The position numbers and the translations under genes were made by a program. Shown here in pieces: positions 8,363 to 16,213 of a stretch of DNA of 64,000 nucleotides. The first letter of the stretch is position 1, and each line of letters begins with the position of its first letter. Origin of the DNA: Bradyrhizobium roseum (GTDB lineage: Bacteria; Pseudomonadota; Alphaproteobacteria; Rhizobiales; Xanthobacteraceae); assembly GCF_030413175.1 (NCBI RefSeq), contig NZ_CP129212.1, forward strand, positions 5,308,450 through 5,372,449, in the 5' to 3' direction. The notes beneath the pieces were generated by a model that was not told the origin of the DNA, did not search any database, and saw nothing but the letters and a program-made list of their open reading frames with translations.

Positions 8363-9646
8363 ATGATCCGGATTGGACAGCGCGAACAAGAAGTGCCGAT
8401 GTGGATATGGGCGACGGTGCCGCTGATATTCGTCGCCCTTGCGCTCCGCGAATCGACCACATATCGCGGGATAGTCTTCGAGCCCGACGTCGACTACGTC
8501 CGCATCGTTGCCCGATGCGCGGTGGCTTCCATCGCAGGCTTCCTGCTGATGGACCTGATGCGCCGGGCGACTACGCCTTGGTACAGCCTACCATTCCTGT
8601 TGATGGCGAGCTTTGCAGCCCCGGCGATCGCGATCGGCTGGCTGAACGACGCGATGCGGGAGCTTATCGCCGTTGTCGTCGGGGCCGCGATCACGGCGGC
8701 CGCCGGGCGAGGCGGCTCGGGTGCGGCGGGATTGCTTCTGATGGGAATTACCCTTGGCACGCCTCTGGTCGCCGGCGCGCTGCTAACGCTATTTTTCACG
8801 CTGGTGAGTAGGTTTCTGGCCGACTTACCTCTGTGGTCGCGCGATGCCCGGCGCGAGTTGCTGGCCAATCTTGGCGCGATGGTACTCTGGCTGGTCGTCG
8901 CGCTCGGCGGCTATATCGCAATCCGCTCTTCATTCGGTCTGTCGACGGTTCGAATGTCGGCAGCCGGAGCTGTGCCGCACTGGTTGCCGGTCGTCGCTGC
9001 CTTGCTCGGAGCTTTTCTGGCGACCGCCGCCCATCTCGCATCGGCTGCGCGTGCCCGCCGAGAAGAAGCCAATGAGCGCCGTGGCCTAAAGATCTGGCTG
9101 CTCGCGGTGGTCTGCGGCGCAGCTTTTTTCCATAGCCCCGATCTCTTCGGATTTACGAGCCACCGGCTCATGTATGATCACATCCGGCCGATGTTGCGTT
9201 CGGCGCATTTGTTACCGTCGCCGGACATCATCGTTGCAGATTATCGCGTCAGCGTTCCGTTTCACGACTACAAGACCAATAAGGGCGCGCTGATGCCCGA
9301 CGGGAAGCCGTCCTATCTCGGCGTAACCATGCCGGACGAATATGGTCTGAGCAGCAAACGATTTATCCCGAGCGTTACCGTCTACCGTCGCGACATCACG
9401 TTGCAGCAAACCTCAACCTGGTGGACCGACCGCCGCAAACTGCTTGAAATTGCCAAGGCGGCCGAGCCGGACCAAGACGCAGTTGTCCGCTTTGCCGGTC
9501 CACGCGGCTCCATCGGGCTACGCAGCGATCAATATCCGGAAGTCGATATACAGCTCAACGATTTTGATCCGGCTGTTTCAACCGAGACAGCTGAGCAGGC
9601 GCTGCGCCGATTCCTGCGCGAACGCCTCCAGCGCGTAAGCGGCTAA
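8363..9646 (+). CDS. Hypothetical multi-spanning membrane protein with C-terminal soluble domain
   Basis: 427 aa, not recognised. Residues 10-260 hold about seven or eight hydrophobic segments (for example MWIWATVPLIFVALAL, LLLMGITLGTPLVAGALL and KIWLLAVVCGAAFF). Residues 260-427 are soluble and begin with SPDIIVADYRVSVPFHDYKTNKG, contain many Tyr/Trp/Asp, and end LRRFLRERLQRVSG. A second possible start is the ATG at 8399 (MWIWATV). The gene lies alone between the IS and a stretch of repeat DNA, and its codon use is close to that of the core genes. A sensor or transport role would be a guess. Confidence 0.7.
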   Translation: MIRIGQREQEVPMWIWATVPLIFVALALRESTTYRGIVFEPDVDYVRIVARCAVASIAGFLLMDLMRRATTPWYSLPFLLMASFAAPAIAIGWLNDAMRELIAVVVGAAITAAAGRGGSGAAGLLLMGITLGTPLVAGALLTLFFTLVSRFLADLPLWSRDARRELLANLGAMVLWLVVALGGYIAIRSSFGLSTVRMSAAGAVPHWLPVVAALLGAFLATAAHLASAARARREEANERRGLKIWLLAVVCGAAFFHSPDLFGFTSHRLMYDHIRPMLRSAHLLPSPDIIVADYRVSVPFHDYKTNKGALMPDGKPSYLGVTMPDEYGLSSKRFIPSVTVYRRDITLQQTSTWWTDRRKLLEIAKAAEPDQDAVVRFAGPRGSIGLRSDQYPEVDIQLNDFDPAVSTETAEQALRRFLRERLQRVSG

Positions 9647-10001
9647 GGCTAACTTCTGCTTCGGGTCAATCGCTTCGTTTTGACGGTCATCCGCTTCCTT
9701 CCGGTGTACCCTCAACTCCGGACATCCGACCGGTAACCGCACATGGCAGCAACGGGCCAACAAGAAACATTCGCCCGGCCGCCTATTCGATCACCTCGTC
9801 AGCTTGAGCCATCAGCGTTGGTGGCACGGTGAGGCCAAATGACTTGGCAGTTCTGAGGTTGACAACCCGTTCGTGCCTGGTTGGACCGGAACGCTGCGTC
9901 TCCGACCGCACCGGAAACTGTCAGTCCGACCGCCCATGGCAGTTGATCCGCGATCACCATCGCTTGAGGCGAGCCCTCTCAGCGCGATCGAAATTCGAAG
10001 G
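9647..10001. other. Intergenic stretch with a repeat copy
   Basis: I see no convincing gene in these 355 bp. Positions 9701-9770 hold a third, more diverged copy of the repeat seen at 5863 and 12180 (CCGGTGTACCCTC...GGACATCC...GGCAGCAACGGGCCAACAAG). The rest shows nothing clear. Confidence 0.5.
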
Positions 10002-10775
10002 TCACCGAGTTGCGGCAAGAATGACCGCGACTGTCTCGTCGGGCATGTCCCACGCGGGGAAGTGGCCGCTGGACTCGAACCAGTGCAGATCTGCCGACGG
10101 GAAAGCGGCTTTGGCGCGCGTCGCCTGGCGGGGCAAGCAGAGCCGATCCCGCCTGCCCCAACCGATCACGACGCGACCGGGGGAGTGCGCGGCTGGCCCA
10201 GTCTGTTCGGGGCCTCGGGCAAGATCGTCGACCAGCGCGTCGAACGTCGGCGTGTTGCTAAGACCTGTCAGTTCGGTGGCCACAATCACCGGGTCAAGCG
10301 CCCATGGCCGCACGGACAATTGTGCCAGCAACGCTGTGCGCGAAGCCCCATACCGGCTAAGCATCGGCAGCAGCGGCCGGATTGCACGCAGCAGTCGTCC
10401 CGACAGCCCGATAGTGACCTTGAAAAAGGTTCGTTCCCAACCACGCCAAAAGCCCCCCGGATCTAGTGCGACCACGTTGCCGACGCCGCCGCGCCGTGCA
10501 AGTTCGAGGACGATCCGTGCGCCCATCGAGCTGCCGACAATGTCGACCCCCGTCAGATCATTGTCCACGATGTAGCGCTCGACGCTGCCGACCAGTCCGA
10601 CGAATGTTCCGCTATCGCCTTCAACCCGCGTTGCACCGTGTCCGGGAAGGTCGACAGCGATTACAGTGCGATGCGCGCTGAGCGCATCAAGGATCGTGCA
10701 CCACGATTGCCAACTTCCACCAAGGCCGTGAATGAGCAGGAGCTTTGGCCCTGTGCCGCGTTGAATATGGTGCAT
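10002..10775 (-). CDS. Alpha/beta hydrolase
   Basis: 257 aa. The fold is clear: oxyanion-hole HGLGGS near residue 16, nucleophile elbow GSSMGA near residue 82, and the catalytic His in SSGHFPAWDMP near the C-terminus, with an acid expected in WGRRDRLC. A mobile lid lies between residues 120 and 190. Members of this family hydrolyse esters, epoxides or lactones; the substrate is unknown. It is not in an operon and stands in the accessory segment. The product looks cytoplasmic. Confidence 0.82.
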   Translation of the reverse strand: MHHIQRGTGPKLLLIHGLGGSWQSWCTILDALSAHRTVIAVDLPGHGATRVEGDSGTFVGLVGSVERYIVDNDLTGVDIVGSSMGARIVLELARRGGVGNVVALDPGGFWRGWERTFFKVTIGLSGRLLRAIRPLLPMLSRYGASRTALLAQLSVRPWALDPVIVATELTGLSNTPTFDALVDDLARGPEQTGPAAHSPGRVVIGWGRRDRLCLPRQATRAKAAFPSADLHWFESSGHFPAWDMPDETVAVILAATR

Positions 10776-11335
10776 CTTACGCCTTCTTGGTTGCCGTACA
10801 CCCTAGACTAACGCACCAGATTGGCTTATGGGGCCATGGACGAACCCGTCGCCACCTATTCTTGCGCGCGCGTGGCGGCTTCGCCGCTGCTCGGTTGACC
10901 GCCCAAGTTCCGGATTTCACGAATCAAGCAACGCTTGCGCTCTATTTCCCATCGACACTTGCCGAGTCGAACCTCAGCCACCTCGCGATGGCAATACTTT
11001 GCTATCGCGAATGTCATGCGCCGCGATGTGCGTCAAATCTCCACTGGCGCCATTGAAAGGGCTTGCGGCGGCCCTGTCCCTACTTGTCCGCTTTCCATTG
11101 GAAACGGACATCGGATCTAGCCGCGGCCACGTCAGCTAAGGGCCACAGCCGGACTCGGCCAGCCTGCCCGAATTGGTCTGCTTAGGCGTCAAAAGCGGAC
11201 GCCAGCAGGCTCGGCGTCTGGGGCGCTGATACGCCGCGGCCGGTCGCGATGGCTCATGTAGATCGAAGCGCTCAGCTTCATTCCTAACGGCTGCTTCCGC
11301 CTTCCAGCAACGGTCATTCCCTCTGGAACATTTTG
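10776..11335. other. Non-coding stretch with repeat remnants
   Basis: No convincing gene in 560 bp. An imperfect palindrome TGTCCGC-TTTCC-ATT-GGAAA-CGGACA occurs at 11085-11110, followed by GACATCGG...AAGGGCCACAGCCGGAC, both resembling the intergenic repeat family of this segment. The few open frames here have repeat-like, Arg-rich composition and no ribosome binding sites. Confidence 0.5.
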
Positions 11336-11851
11336 CTATCGCTGCTTGAACATCAGCATCAGATGGAACGCTCTCTTTTGCTCGATGCTGGACGAATTGA
11401 ACCAAGTCATGGCCTGATAAGCGTCAGATACAGCAATCTTCGCTTCCACATCCGTAAAGGTTCGGTTGGGATCGTAGTCTGCCAACAGGCGCTGGGCTTG
11501 CAGGTTACCGGTGACGCGCGCGAAATCTGCGACAGGGCCCAGACCGGCGCTCGGCACGATGGCCAATCCCTGCGGATTTGTCTGACTGAGTTGCCGGCAC
11601 AGCTTCGCCAGGGTCGAGTGGTCAACGCTACGATAAATCAATGAATAGCTGCTCGTCGAACTGGCGGTCGAACGATTGGCCGGCCCACCGTGAAAGACGT
11701 CCGCCAAAGTTGTCAAAGCGAAATGAAATACCGCGTAATAGGCATTCGAGATAGCTCTCCGAAAGTCGGCCTGAGTTGCGCCCGACCGGGAAGCGAGCAT
11801 GGTTGCTTGCTGGAGCAGTTCGTCGGGATCAGGGGGCACCCTGTTCCTCAT
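11336..11851 (-). CDS. HEPN-domain-like protein, second gene of a two-gene module
   Basis: 171 aa. The N-terminal third reads DELLQQATMLA...DFRRAISNAYYAVFHFAL, the R(R/S)AxSxAYYAxFH helix typical of HEPN-domain proteins, a fold shared by many RNases and toxins. The family's usual length is 120-170 aa. The rest is helical, with a DVEAKIAVSDAYQAM helix and an FHLMLMFKQR end. Its ATG lies inside the upstream 90-aa gene, whose stop is 23 nt further on, so the two are translationally coupled. The function may be an RNase toxin or an RNA/nucleotide-binding partner; I cannot place an RX4-6H active site with confidence. Confidence 0.7.
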   Translation of the reverse strand: MRNRVPPDPDELLQQATMLASRSGATQADFRRAISNAYYAVFHFALTTLADVFHGGPANRSTASSTSSYSLIYRSVDHSTLAKLCRQLSQTNPQGLAIVPSAGLGPVADFARVTGNLQAQRLLADYDPNRTFTDVEAKIAVSDAYQAMTWFNSSSIEQKRAFHLMLMFKQR

Positions 11852-12101
11852 ATCGCACGATCGGGAGTCGTTCTTCGCCCTTGTCGGCCAGTTGCCGGAT
11901 CAAGTCGGAGACGGTCATGGCAGAAGGTTGGCCCATAGCAGCGGCCGAGGAGCCGTGGCTCAGAACAATCTTGATTTCAATGGCCACGTTCCCTGCCCAA
12001 TCGATAGTGGGCGAGGTCGAGACGTTGGACACGGCAATGTTGTTCGCTTGCGCGACAGTTCGCGTCAACTGAACGATTTCCCGGTCAGACAGAGTGCTCA
12101 T
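11829..12101 (-). CDS. Unknown 90-aa protein, first gene of the HEPN module
   Basis: 90 aa: an N-terminal helix (LSDREIVQLTRTVAQAN), two strands around PTIDWAGNVAIEIKIVLS, then a helix (TVSDLIRQLADKG) and a short C-terminal strand (RLPIVRYEE). GAGG lies 6 nt before the ATG, and the 3' end overlaps the HEPN-like gene by 23 nt, which both argue that it is real and co-translated. I do not recognise the family; it is not an MNT nucleotidyltransferase, the common HEPN partner, as there is no GSxARG-type motif. An antitoxin or adaptor role is inferred from position only. Confidence 0.65.
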   Translation of the reverse strand: MSTLSDREIVQLTRTVAQANNIAVSNVSTSPTIDWAGNVAIEIKIVLSHGSSAAAMGQPSAMTVSDLIRQLADKGEERLPIVRYEEQGAP

Positions 12102-12504
12102 GATCGTCCTCGTTCACGATGATAGTATTCCCCGGCGGCTTTGTCTCTCCGTGCGAGGATTAATTTCACCGGGTCTTCTCCGGTCTAACCCTGACAGCCG
12201 ACATATCGTCGCCCGTGGGATGCGGCAGCGATGGGTCAAAACGCGACTTCAGGCGGCCACCGGTCTACTTCAGCTTGTCTCCCAGCAACGGACATCGGCC
12301 GGGCCGCTCGGGAGGTCTGTTGAGGGCCAATAGGCGACATGCTTGCAAAGGCACGGATCCGGGCTCATGCGCAATGGTCGTTCGTTGTGGTCGCAAGTGC
12401 CGTCGGCGGTGAACCTTTCTCGGGCGGCCCGCGACAAACAAGCCGCCATCGTTGCGACGGCGGCGCGTGCCATGCCGATCGCGCGACGCCAATTGAGGTC
12501 GCCC
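12102..12504. other. Intergenic stretch with two repeat segments
   Basis: No gene is supported in these 403 bp. Repeat copy 2 fills 12180-12247, and a partial copy (CGGACATCGG...TTGAGGGCCAATAGGCGACAT) follows at 12290-12340. The Sel1 protein could be read from an upstream start at 12343, but that extension looks unlike a signal peptide and lacks a good ribosome binding site. Confidence 0.5.
12180..12247. repeat. Diverged intergenic repeat, copy 2
   Basis: 68 bp aligning without gaps to 5863-5930 at about 50 of 68 positions by eye. The best conserved parts are ACCCTGACAG/CCCCTGATAG, CGACATA and CGGCAGCGATGGG...GCGAC. Confidence 0.55.
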
Positions 12505-13209
12505 ATGCCGATCGTCCGAATCCTCCTGCTCCTTCTCGCGCTCGCTTCGCCGCTGTCGATGGCGGGAGGCGCTGTTGCGGGGCCGTTTGAGGATGCGCAG
12601 GCGGCGCATGGCAGACGCGACTACGCAACCGCGCTACGGCTCTGGCGTCCGCTGGCCGACCAAGGCAATGCCGAGGCGCAGTACGCACTCGGGTTCATGT
12701 ACGAAGGCGGCCAAGGTGTGCCGAAAAATTACGCCAGGGCTGCAAAGTGGTGGCGCCTCGCAGCCGATCAAGGCCATACCTTCGCCCAGTACAACCTGGG
12801 GACCTTGTACGACAACGGCAATGGGGTGCCTCGGAACAAAGCTGAAGCATTGAAGTGGTATCACCTCGCCGCCGAGCGCGGTAACGATGGTGCGCAGTTC
12901 AACGTCGGGGCCCTGCATTTCGCGGGCGTGGCCGTGTCCCAGAACCGGACCGAGGCTGCGAAGTGGTTTCGCCGCGCTGCAGACCAAGGTCATATTGGAG
13001 CGCAGGTCTATCTTGGCCTCTGTTACGCTACGGGACTAGGCGTGCCGCAGGACAATGTTCAAGCCTACATGTGGCTCAGTTTGGCGGTTGCGCGAAGTGA
13101 CCAAGATGCGATCAGCAATCGAAATCGCGTCGCGCAGAAGATGACCCCGGCACAGATCGCCGAAGCGCAGAAGCTGGCGGGTGAGTGGAAGTCGAAACCG
13201 GAACGGTAG
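12505..13209 (+). CDS. Secreted Sel1-repeat protein
   Basis: 234 aa. A signal peptide (MPIVRILLLLLALASPLSMAG, cut after AVAG) leads into four to five Sel1/TPR-like repeats of about 36 residues, each with the pattern A(E/Q)AQYxLGxxYxxGxGVPxxxxxAxKWxxxAAxQG. Such repeats bind protein partners, usually in the periplasm or cell envelope. I chose the ATG at 12505 because GAGG lies 6 nt upstream and the signal peptide starts there. It has no operon partner on its strand. Confidence 0.88.
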   Translation: MPIVRILLLLLALASPLSMAGGAVAGPFEDAQAAHGRRDYATALRLWRPLADQGNAEAQYALGFMYEGGQGVPKNYARAAKWWRLAADQGHTFAQYNLGTLYDNGNGVPRNKAEALKWYHLAAERGNDGAQFNVGALHFAGVAVSQNRTEAAKWFRRAADQGHIGAQVYLGLCYATGLGVPQDNVQAYMWLSLAVARSDQDAISNRNRVAQKMTPAQIAEAQKLAGEWKSKPER

Positions 13210-13424
13210 TATTCCCGTGCGTCGCGGAAGCAATGTCTGCTGTCGGTCACACGCGACGGTCCGACCGCACAGCTCGTTATGTCTCCTCCGAAAGCGGCCT
13301 CTACGGGCCTCATCGGGAGATCGGCTCAGGGCGGGATGCGAGCGAACTATAAAACTTTAGATGCCACAACAATTGAGCGGCAATCCCCACGCACTATGCT
13401 GACGGAGCATGAGGCTGCAATAAA

Positions 13425-13709
13425 GTGTCAAAAGATAAGGTCAGAGTTTGGCGGTCACGGGCGCAAGCCTTCACGGTTGCGTTCGCCCTGGGCGTAGCCT
13501 TGGTTAGCCTGCTGAAGATCTTCGGTCCAACCGAACTTGCGGGAACACTGATTATTCCGCTTGCTATGTTGTTCGTCGTTTTTTGGCTGTCCGGGCTTTA
13601 CAGCAACCATCGGTATTGGAAAGAGTTTTGCAAAGATGAAATACAGCGCGGCGGATCAAAACAAACCGCACGTGAGAAATGGCGAGTGCTGTACCCGCCC
13701 ATGAGTTAG
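13425..13709 (+). CDS. Small two-helix membrane protein, unknown
   Basis: 94 aa from a GTG start with GAGG about 10 nt upstream. Two hydrophobic segments (AFTVAFALGVALVSLLKIF and TLIIPLAMLFVVFWLSGLY) are flanked by basic residues, with a charged C-terminal tail ending in KWRVLYPPMS. I do not recognise the family. Composition and start context make it a likely real gene, though no homology is claimed. Confidence 0.5.
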   Translation: MSKDKVRVWRSRAQAFTVAFALGVALVSLLKIFGPTELAGTLIIPLAMLFVVFWLSGLYSNHRYWKEFCKDEIQRGGSKQTAREKWRVLYPPMS

Positions 13710-13774
13710 GTACGCATAAGCCAGTTAAGTACTCGTGGGCCAGCTATTGGTCATGTGCAAGCCCACCGCGCGCC

Positions 13775-14941
13775 TCACTCCGCCAGCGGGGTCGCATACC
13801 CTGCCACCAGCTTGACGAGATCGGCCTGCCGCGAGGTTCCGGTCTTTTCGAACAGGTGGGTGACGTGGGTTCTGACCGTCGTGTCGGCGATGCCGAAGGC
13901 GCTGGCGACTTCCGGGACGCCGCCGACCTCGACGATCGCCATCAGCACGCGAAGCTCGGTCGGCGTCAGCTTGAAGGCGCTGCCGATGGCCTGGGACGCG
14001 GAAGGCACGGCCAGGCTCGCCTTGCGAACGAACAGCGCCGCCGCGGTGGAGACGACGCCGGCGCGGCGCCGCGCGCCCGAGGTCAGCGGCAGCGCGTGGG
14101 CGATATAGCGTTCGCCGTCGCTTCCGCTCAGCGGCACGGCGATGCCTTTGGTGCCGAGCGCCGCATCGCCCTGCCCTGCGGCCGCAAAGACCTCGCGCAA
14201 GGCCCTGTCGGTCTGCGCCTCGCGGGCGACCAGACGGCCGCTTACGCAACGGAGAATGTCGCTCTCCGCGAGCAGCGCGTGGCCGGCGGCATTGGCGTGG
14301 ATCAGCCGTCCGTTCGCATCGACCAGATACATGCCGGCGCTGAGCCCATCGAGCGTATCGACGAAGGTCGCGACTTCCGCCGCCTTGAATTCGAACATCC
14401 GGCCGATCAATACCGCCCGCCGGATATGCGGCGCGATCAGCTTCATCTGACGGCGCGCGTGGTCGTCGACGACGCCGTTTCGCTGGTGCCGGAACACGCC
14501 GAAGATCGCCGCGCTGATCGTCGATCGCTCGACCACCGCGCTGAGGAAATCGACCAGGCCCTGGGGCTCGGCCCATTGCCGATACAATTCGCTCGCGGTC
14601 AGTTCGCCTGATGACATCAGGTCGGTGGTCGCGATCGGCTGTTCGAGGTCGCCGAGAAAGTGTCCTTCCGCGGCCGGATAGATCTGTTGAAACAGCGCCA
14701 CCGGCAACGGCATCTGGAATCCGACGCGGTACGGTATCGACGCATGCACGGCGCCGACGTCCTTGCAGAACAGTCCTCCGCCGGCGCCGCCGACAAAGCC
14801 GGCGACCCGTTCGATGGCACTTTCCCAAAGCGATGACTCGATGGCCGCATCGTAAACGGCGCTGATCAGATCACTCAGCCGTTGCCGATTGGAGAAATCG
14901 CCTGACAGAACCAGTTCGGAAGCCGATCGCAAGCCTGACAC
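13775..14941 (-). CDS. LuxR-type transcriptional regulator with PAS-like sensor
   Basis: 388 aa. The C-terminal 65 residues form a LuxR helix-turn-helix: LTPTELRVLMAIVEVGG, then VASAFGIADTTVRTHVTHLFEKTGTSRQADLVKL. Residues 190-290 look PAS-like (VDTLDGLSAGMYLVDANGRLIHANAAGHALL), which suggests a small-molecule or redox signal. There is no receiver domain. The gene ends the accessory segment and is followed by nothing on its strand. This domain layout is common in Bradyrhizobium; targets are unknown. Confidence 0.85.
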   Translation of the reverse strand: MSGLRSASELVLSGDFSNRQRLSDLISAVYDAAIESSLWESAIERVAGFVGGAGGGLFCKDVGAVHASIPYRVGFQMPLPVALFQQIYPAAEGHFLGDLEQPIATTDLMSSGELTASELYRQWAEPQGLVDFLSAVVERSTISAAIFGVFRHQRNGVVDDHARRQMKLIAPHIRRAVLIGRMFEFKAAEVATFVDTLDGLSAGMYLVDANGRLIHANAAGHALLAESDILRCVSGRLVAREAQTDRALREVFAAAGQGDAALGTKGIAVPLSGSDGERYIAHALPLTSGARRRAGVVSTAAALFVRKASLAVPSASQAIGSAFKLTPTELRVLMAIVEVGGVPEVASAFGIADTTVRTHVTHLFEKTGTSRQADLVKLVAGYATPLAE

Positions 14942-15029
14942 CTCTCTTCATTCCCCGTCATCTATCGACGAGAAGTTTGCGACCACTTTGAGTTTTTCCG
15001 ATGATCCAAACGCTCTGTCCGCTCAAAAT

Positions 15030-15296
15030 TTATTGACCGTGCCGATGCGATCTTGGCGGAATAACCGCCATCATCCGATGGAGGCTGACCGGCTCACACA
15101 ACGCCCCGGTCGCGGCGTCAGCGGAGAAACGCGAGGCATGATACCCCGCTCGGTGTCGCTCGCGAGCACGCCTCAACCCGATTTTCCGGGAAGAGCGTCG
15201 AAACCGGCGCGCAAGCGCCGGTGCGATCACGAGGCTGAGGGACACTGAGAGGGCCGTCCAGATCGCGAGGATCTTGACGATGGCGAGCATCACCAC
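15030..15296 (-). CDS. Possible small membrane protein (weak)
   Basis: 88-aa frame beginning GTG-GTG-ATG with GGGAG about 9 nt upstream; the first 30 residues (MVMLAIVKILAIWTALSVSLSLVIAPALARR) form one clean hydrophobic helix followed by Arg, as in a real membrane anchor. The remaining 55 residues are Arg/His-rich with no recognisable pattern, so the true protein may be shorter or a remnant. The rest of the 14942-15796 gap shows no gene. Confidence 0.3.
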   Translation of the reverse strand: MVMLAIVKILAIWTALSVSLSLVIAPALARRFRRSSRKIGLRRARERHRAGYHASRFSADAATGALCEPVSLHRMMAVIPPRSHRHGQ

Positions 15297-15745
15297 GTTG
15301 ATTCACTCCCGGATTTGGATCCGCCGACAAACTGTACTGACGGCCGTCGCGATGCAGGAGCTACGCCCACCACAGCGGTCCGCTTCGGCATCGGCTCGCT
15401 TTCAGCACCGTGGTTCGATTGCAACCGGCGCGCTTCAGGACGCCACCCCGGACCTGTCTCACGCTTCCGCGCAGGTGACGGTGACGTCGCTCACCCGCGA
15501 TACCGTATCGCATCGCGATGACGGTGCAGTGGGCGCGTATCGCAGCATCGAATGGCATTGGGCCACCAAACTCATTTCGATCTCCAGGTTCGCTCAATTC
15601 CGCGCTGAGCGTTGAACTACCGATCGCGCGCCAAACCTGCATCATAGGAACCTGGGAGACGGCAGCTTGCTTCCATCCTCTTGCGGCGGGTGGGATATTT
15701 CGGTCACGCGGCACGAACGCGGGTAGCGCGAGGTCATAACAAATC

Positions 15746-15767
15746 GGCCCGGTCTTGCGACCGGGCC
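15746..15767 (-). terminator. Hairpin after the DUF1127 gene
   Basis: GGCCCGGTC-TTGC-GACCGGGCC, a perfect 9-bp stem with a 4-nt loop, 30 bp past the DUF1127 stop. On the minus strand it is followed by GATTTGTTAT, a weak T-rich tail. Confidence 0.65.
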
Positions 15768-15796
15768 AATGCCCTCGGAGCATTCGGTGCAATATC

Positions 15797-16033
15797 TCAC
15801 ATGATCCGGCCGAAGTCCGGATCGACGGCGCCGCTCACGGCCGATTCAATCCGGCTGCGTTCGATGCCGATGTCGCGGAGCGCGCGATCGTCGAGTTCGC
15901 GCAAGGTCTGGATGGCCTGGCGGCGCGCGAGATGGTTGACGATTCCATGTACCCATTTGCCGAGCAGGCGGAAAAAGCCGCCCGTCGCGCTGGAAATCAC
16001 AGGTTGGCCTGCGGTTCTGGATATCGTCGTCAT
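15797..16033 (-). CDS. DUF1127 domain protein
   Basis: 78 aa. Residues 20-62 match the DUF1127 (YjiS-like) pattern: a W near the start, ARRQAIQTLRELDDRALRDIGIERSRIE, with the hallmark L..Ld.r.L.DIG.. core. Small DUF1127 proteins of alphaproteobacteria bind RNA or respond to phosphate and stress in some studied cases. AGGAGA lies 6-7 nt before the ATG; a longer upstream frame exists but is antisense to the MocR gene. It diverges from the MocR-type regulator across a 180-bp gap holding a repeated GTGCAA operator, so it is the likely target of that regulator. Confidence 0.85.
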   Translation of the reverse strand: MTTISRTAGQPVISSATGGFFRLLGKWVHGIVNHLARRQAIQTLRELDDRALRDIGIERSRIESAVSGAVDPDFGRIM

Positions 16034-16097
16034 CGCGCTTCTCCTTGCTTGGGCGGGCCAAGCCGCTACCGCCGGCGCAAACGCCTGCGAGAGCGCT

Positions 16098-16211
16098 TGC
16101 ACTTTGATGGACCGATTGTCTTGCACCCCTCTCAGTGCAATCTCTGGCTTGATGGTTCCTAAATGATCCGATACATTTCTCGGTGCAAGTAAAACATTGC
16201 TCTCGGTGCAA
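16098..16211. promoter_or_regulatory. GTGCAA operator array between DUF1127 and mocR-type gene
   Basis: The hexamer GTGCAA occurs at 16135-16140, 16183-16188 and 16206-16211 and in reverse (TTGCAC) at 16098-16103 and 16121-16126. Three forward copies sit in a longer (C/T)TCTC(A/G)GTGCAA context. Spacing is 23 bp within the reverse pair and within the last forward pair. The last copy ends 2 bp before the regulator's ATG. MocR-type proteins are known to bind spaced direct repeats beside their own genes. Confidence 0.6.
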
Positions 16212-16213
16212 TT

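Noticed and set aside
11136..11405. An 89-codon frame between the hydrolase and the HEPN-like gene
   Set aside because: It lies over repeat-like DNA and overlaps the 3' end of the HEPN-like gene; its composition is that of translated intergenic repeat.
15361..15792. A 143-codon minus-strand frame upstream of the terminator
   Set aside because: It overlaps the DUF1127 terminator hairpin, has no ribosome binding site and no recognisable pattern.
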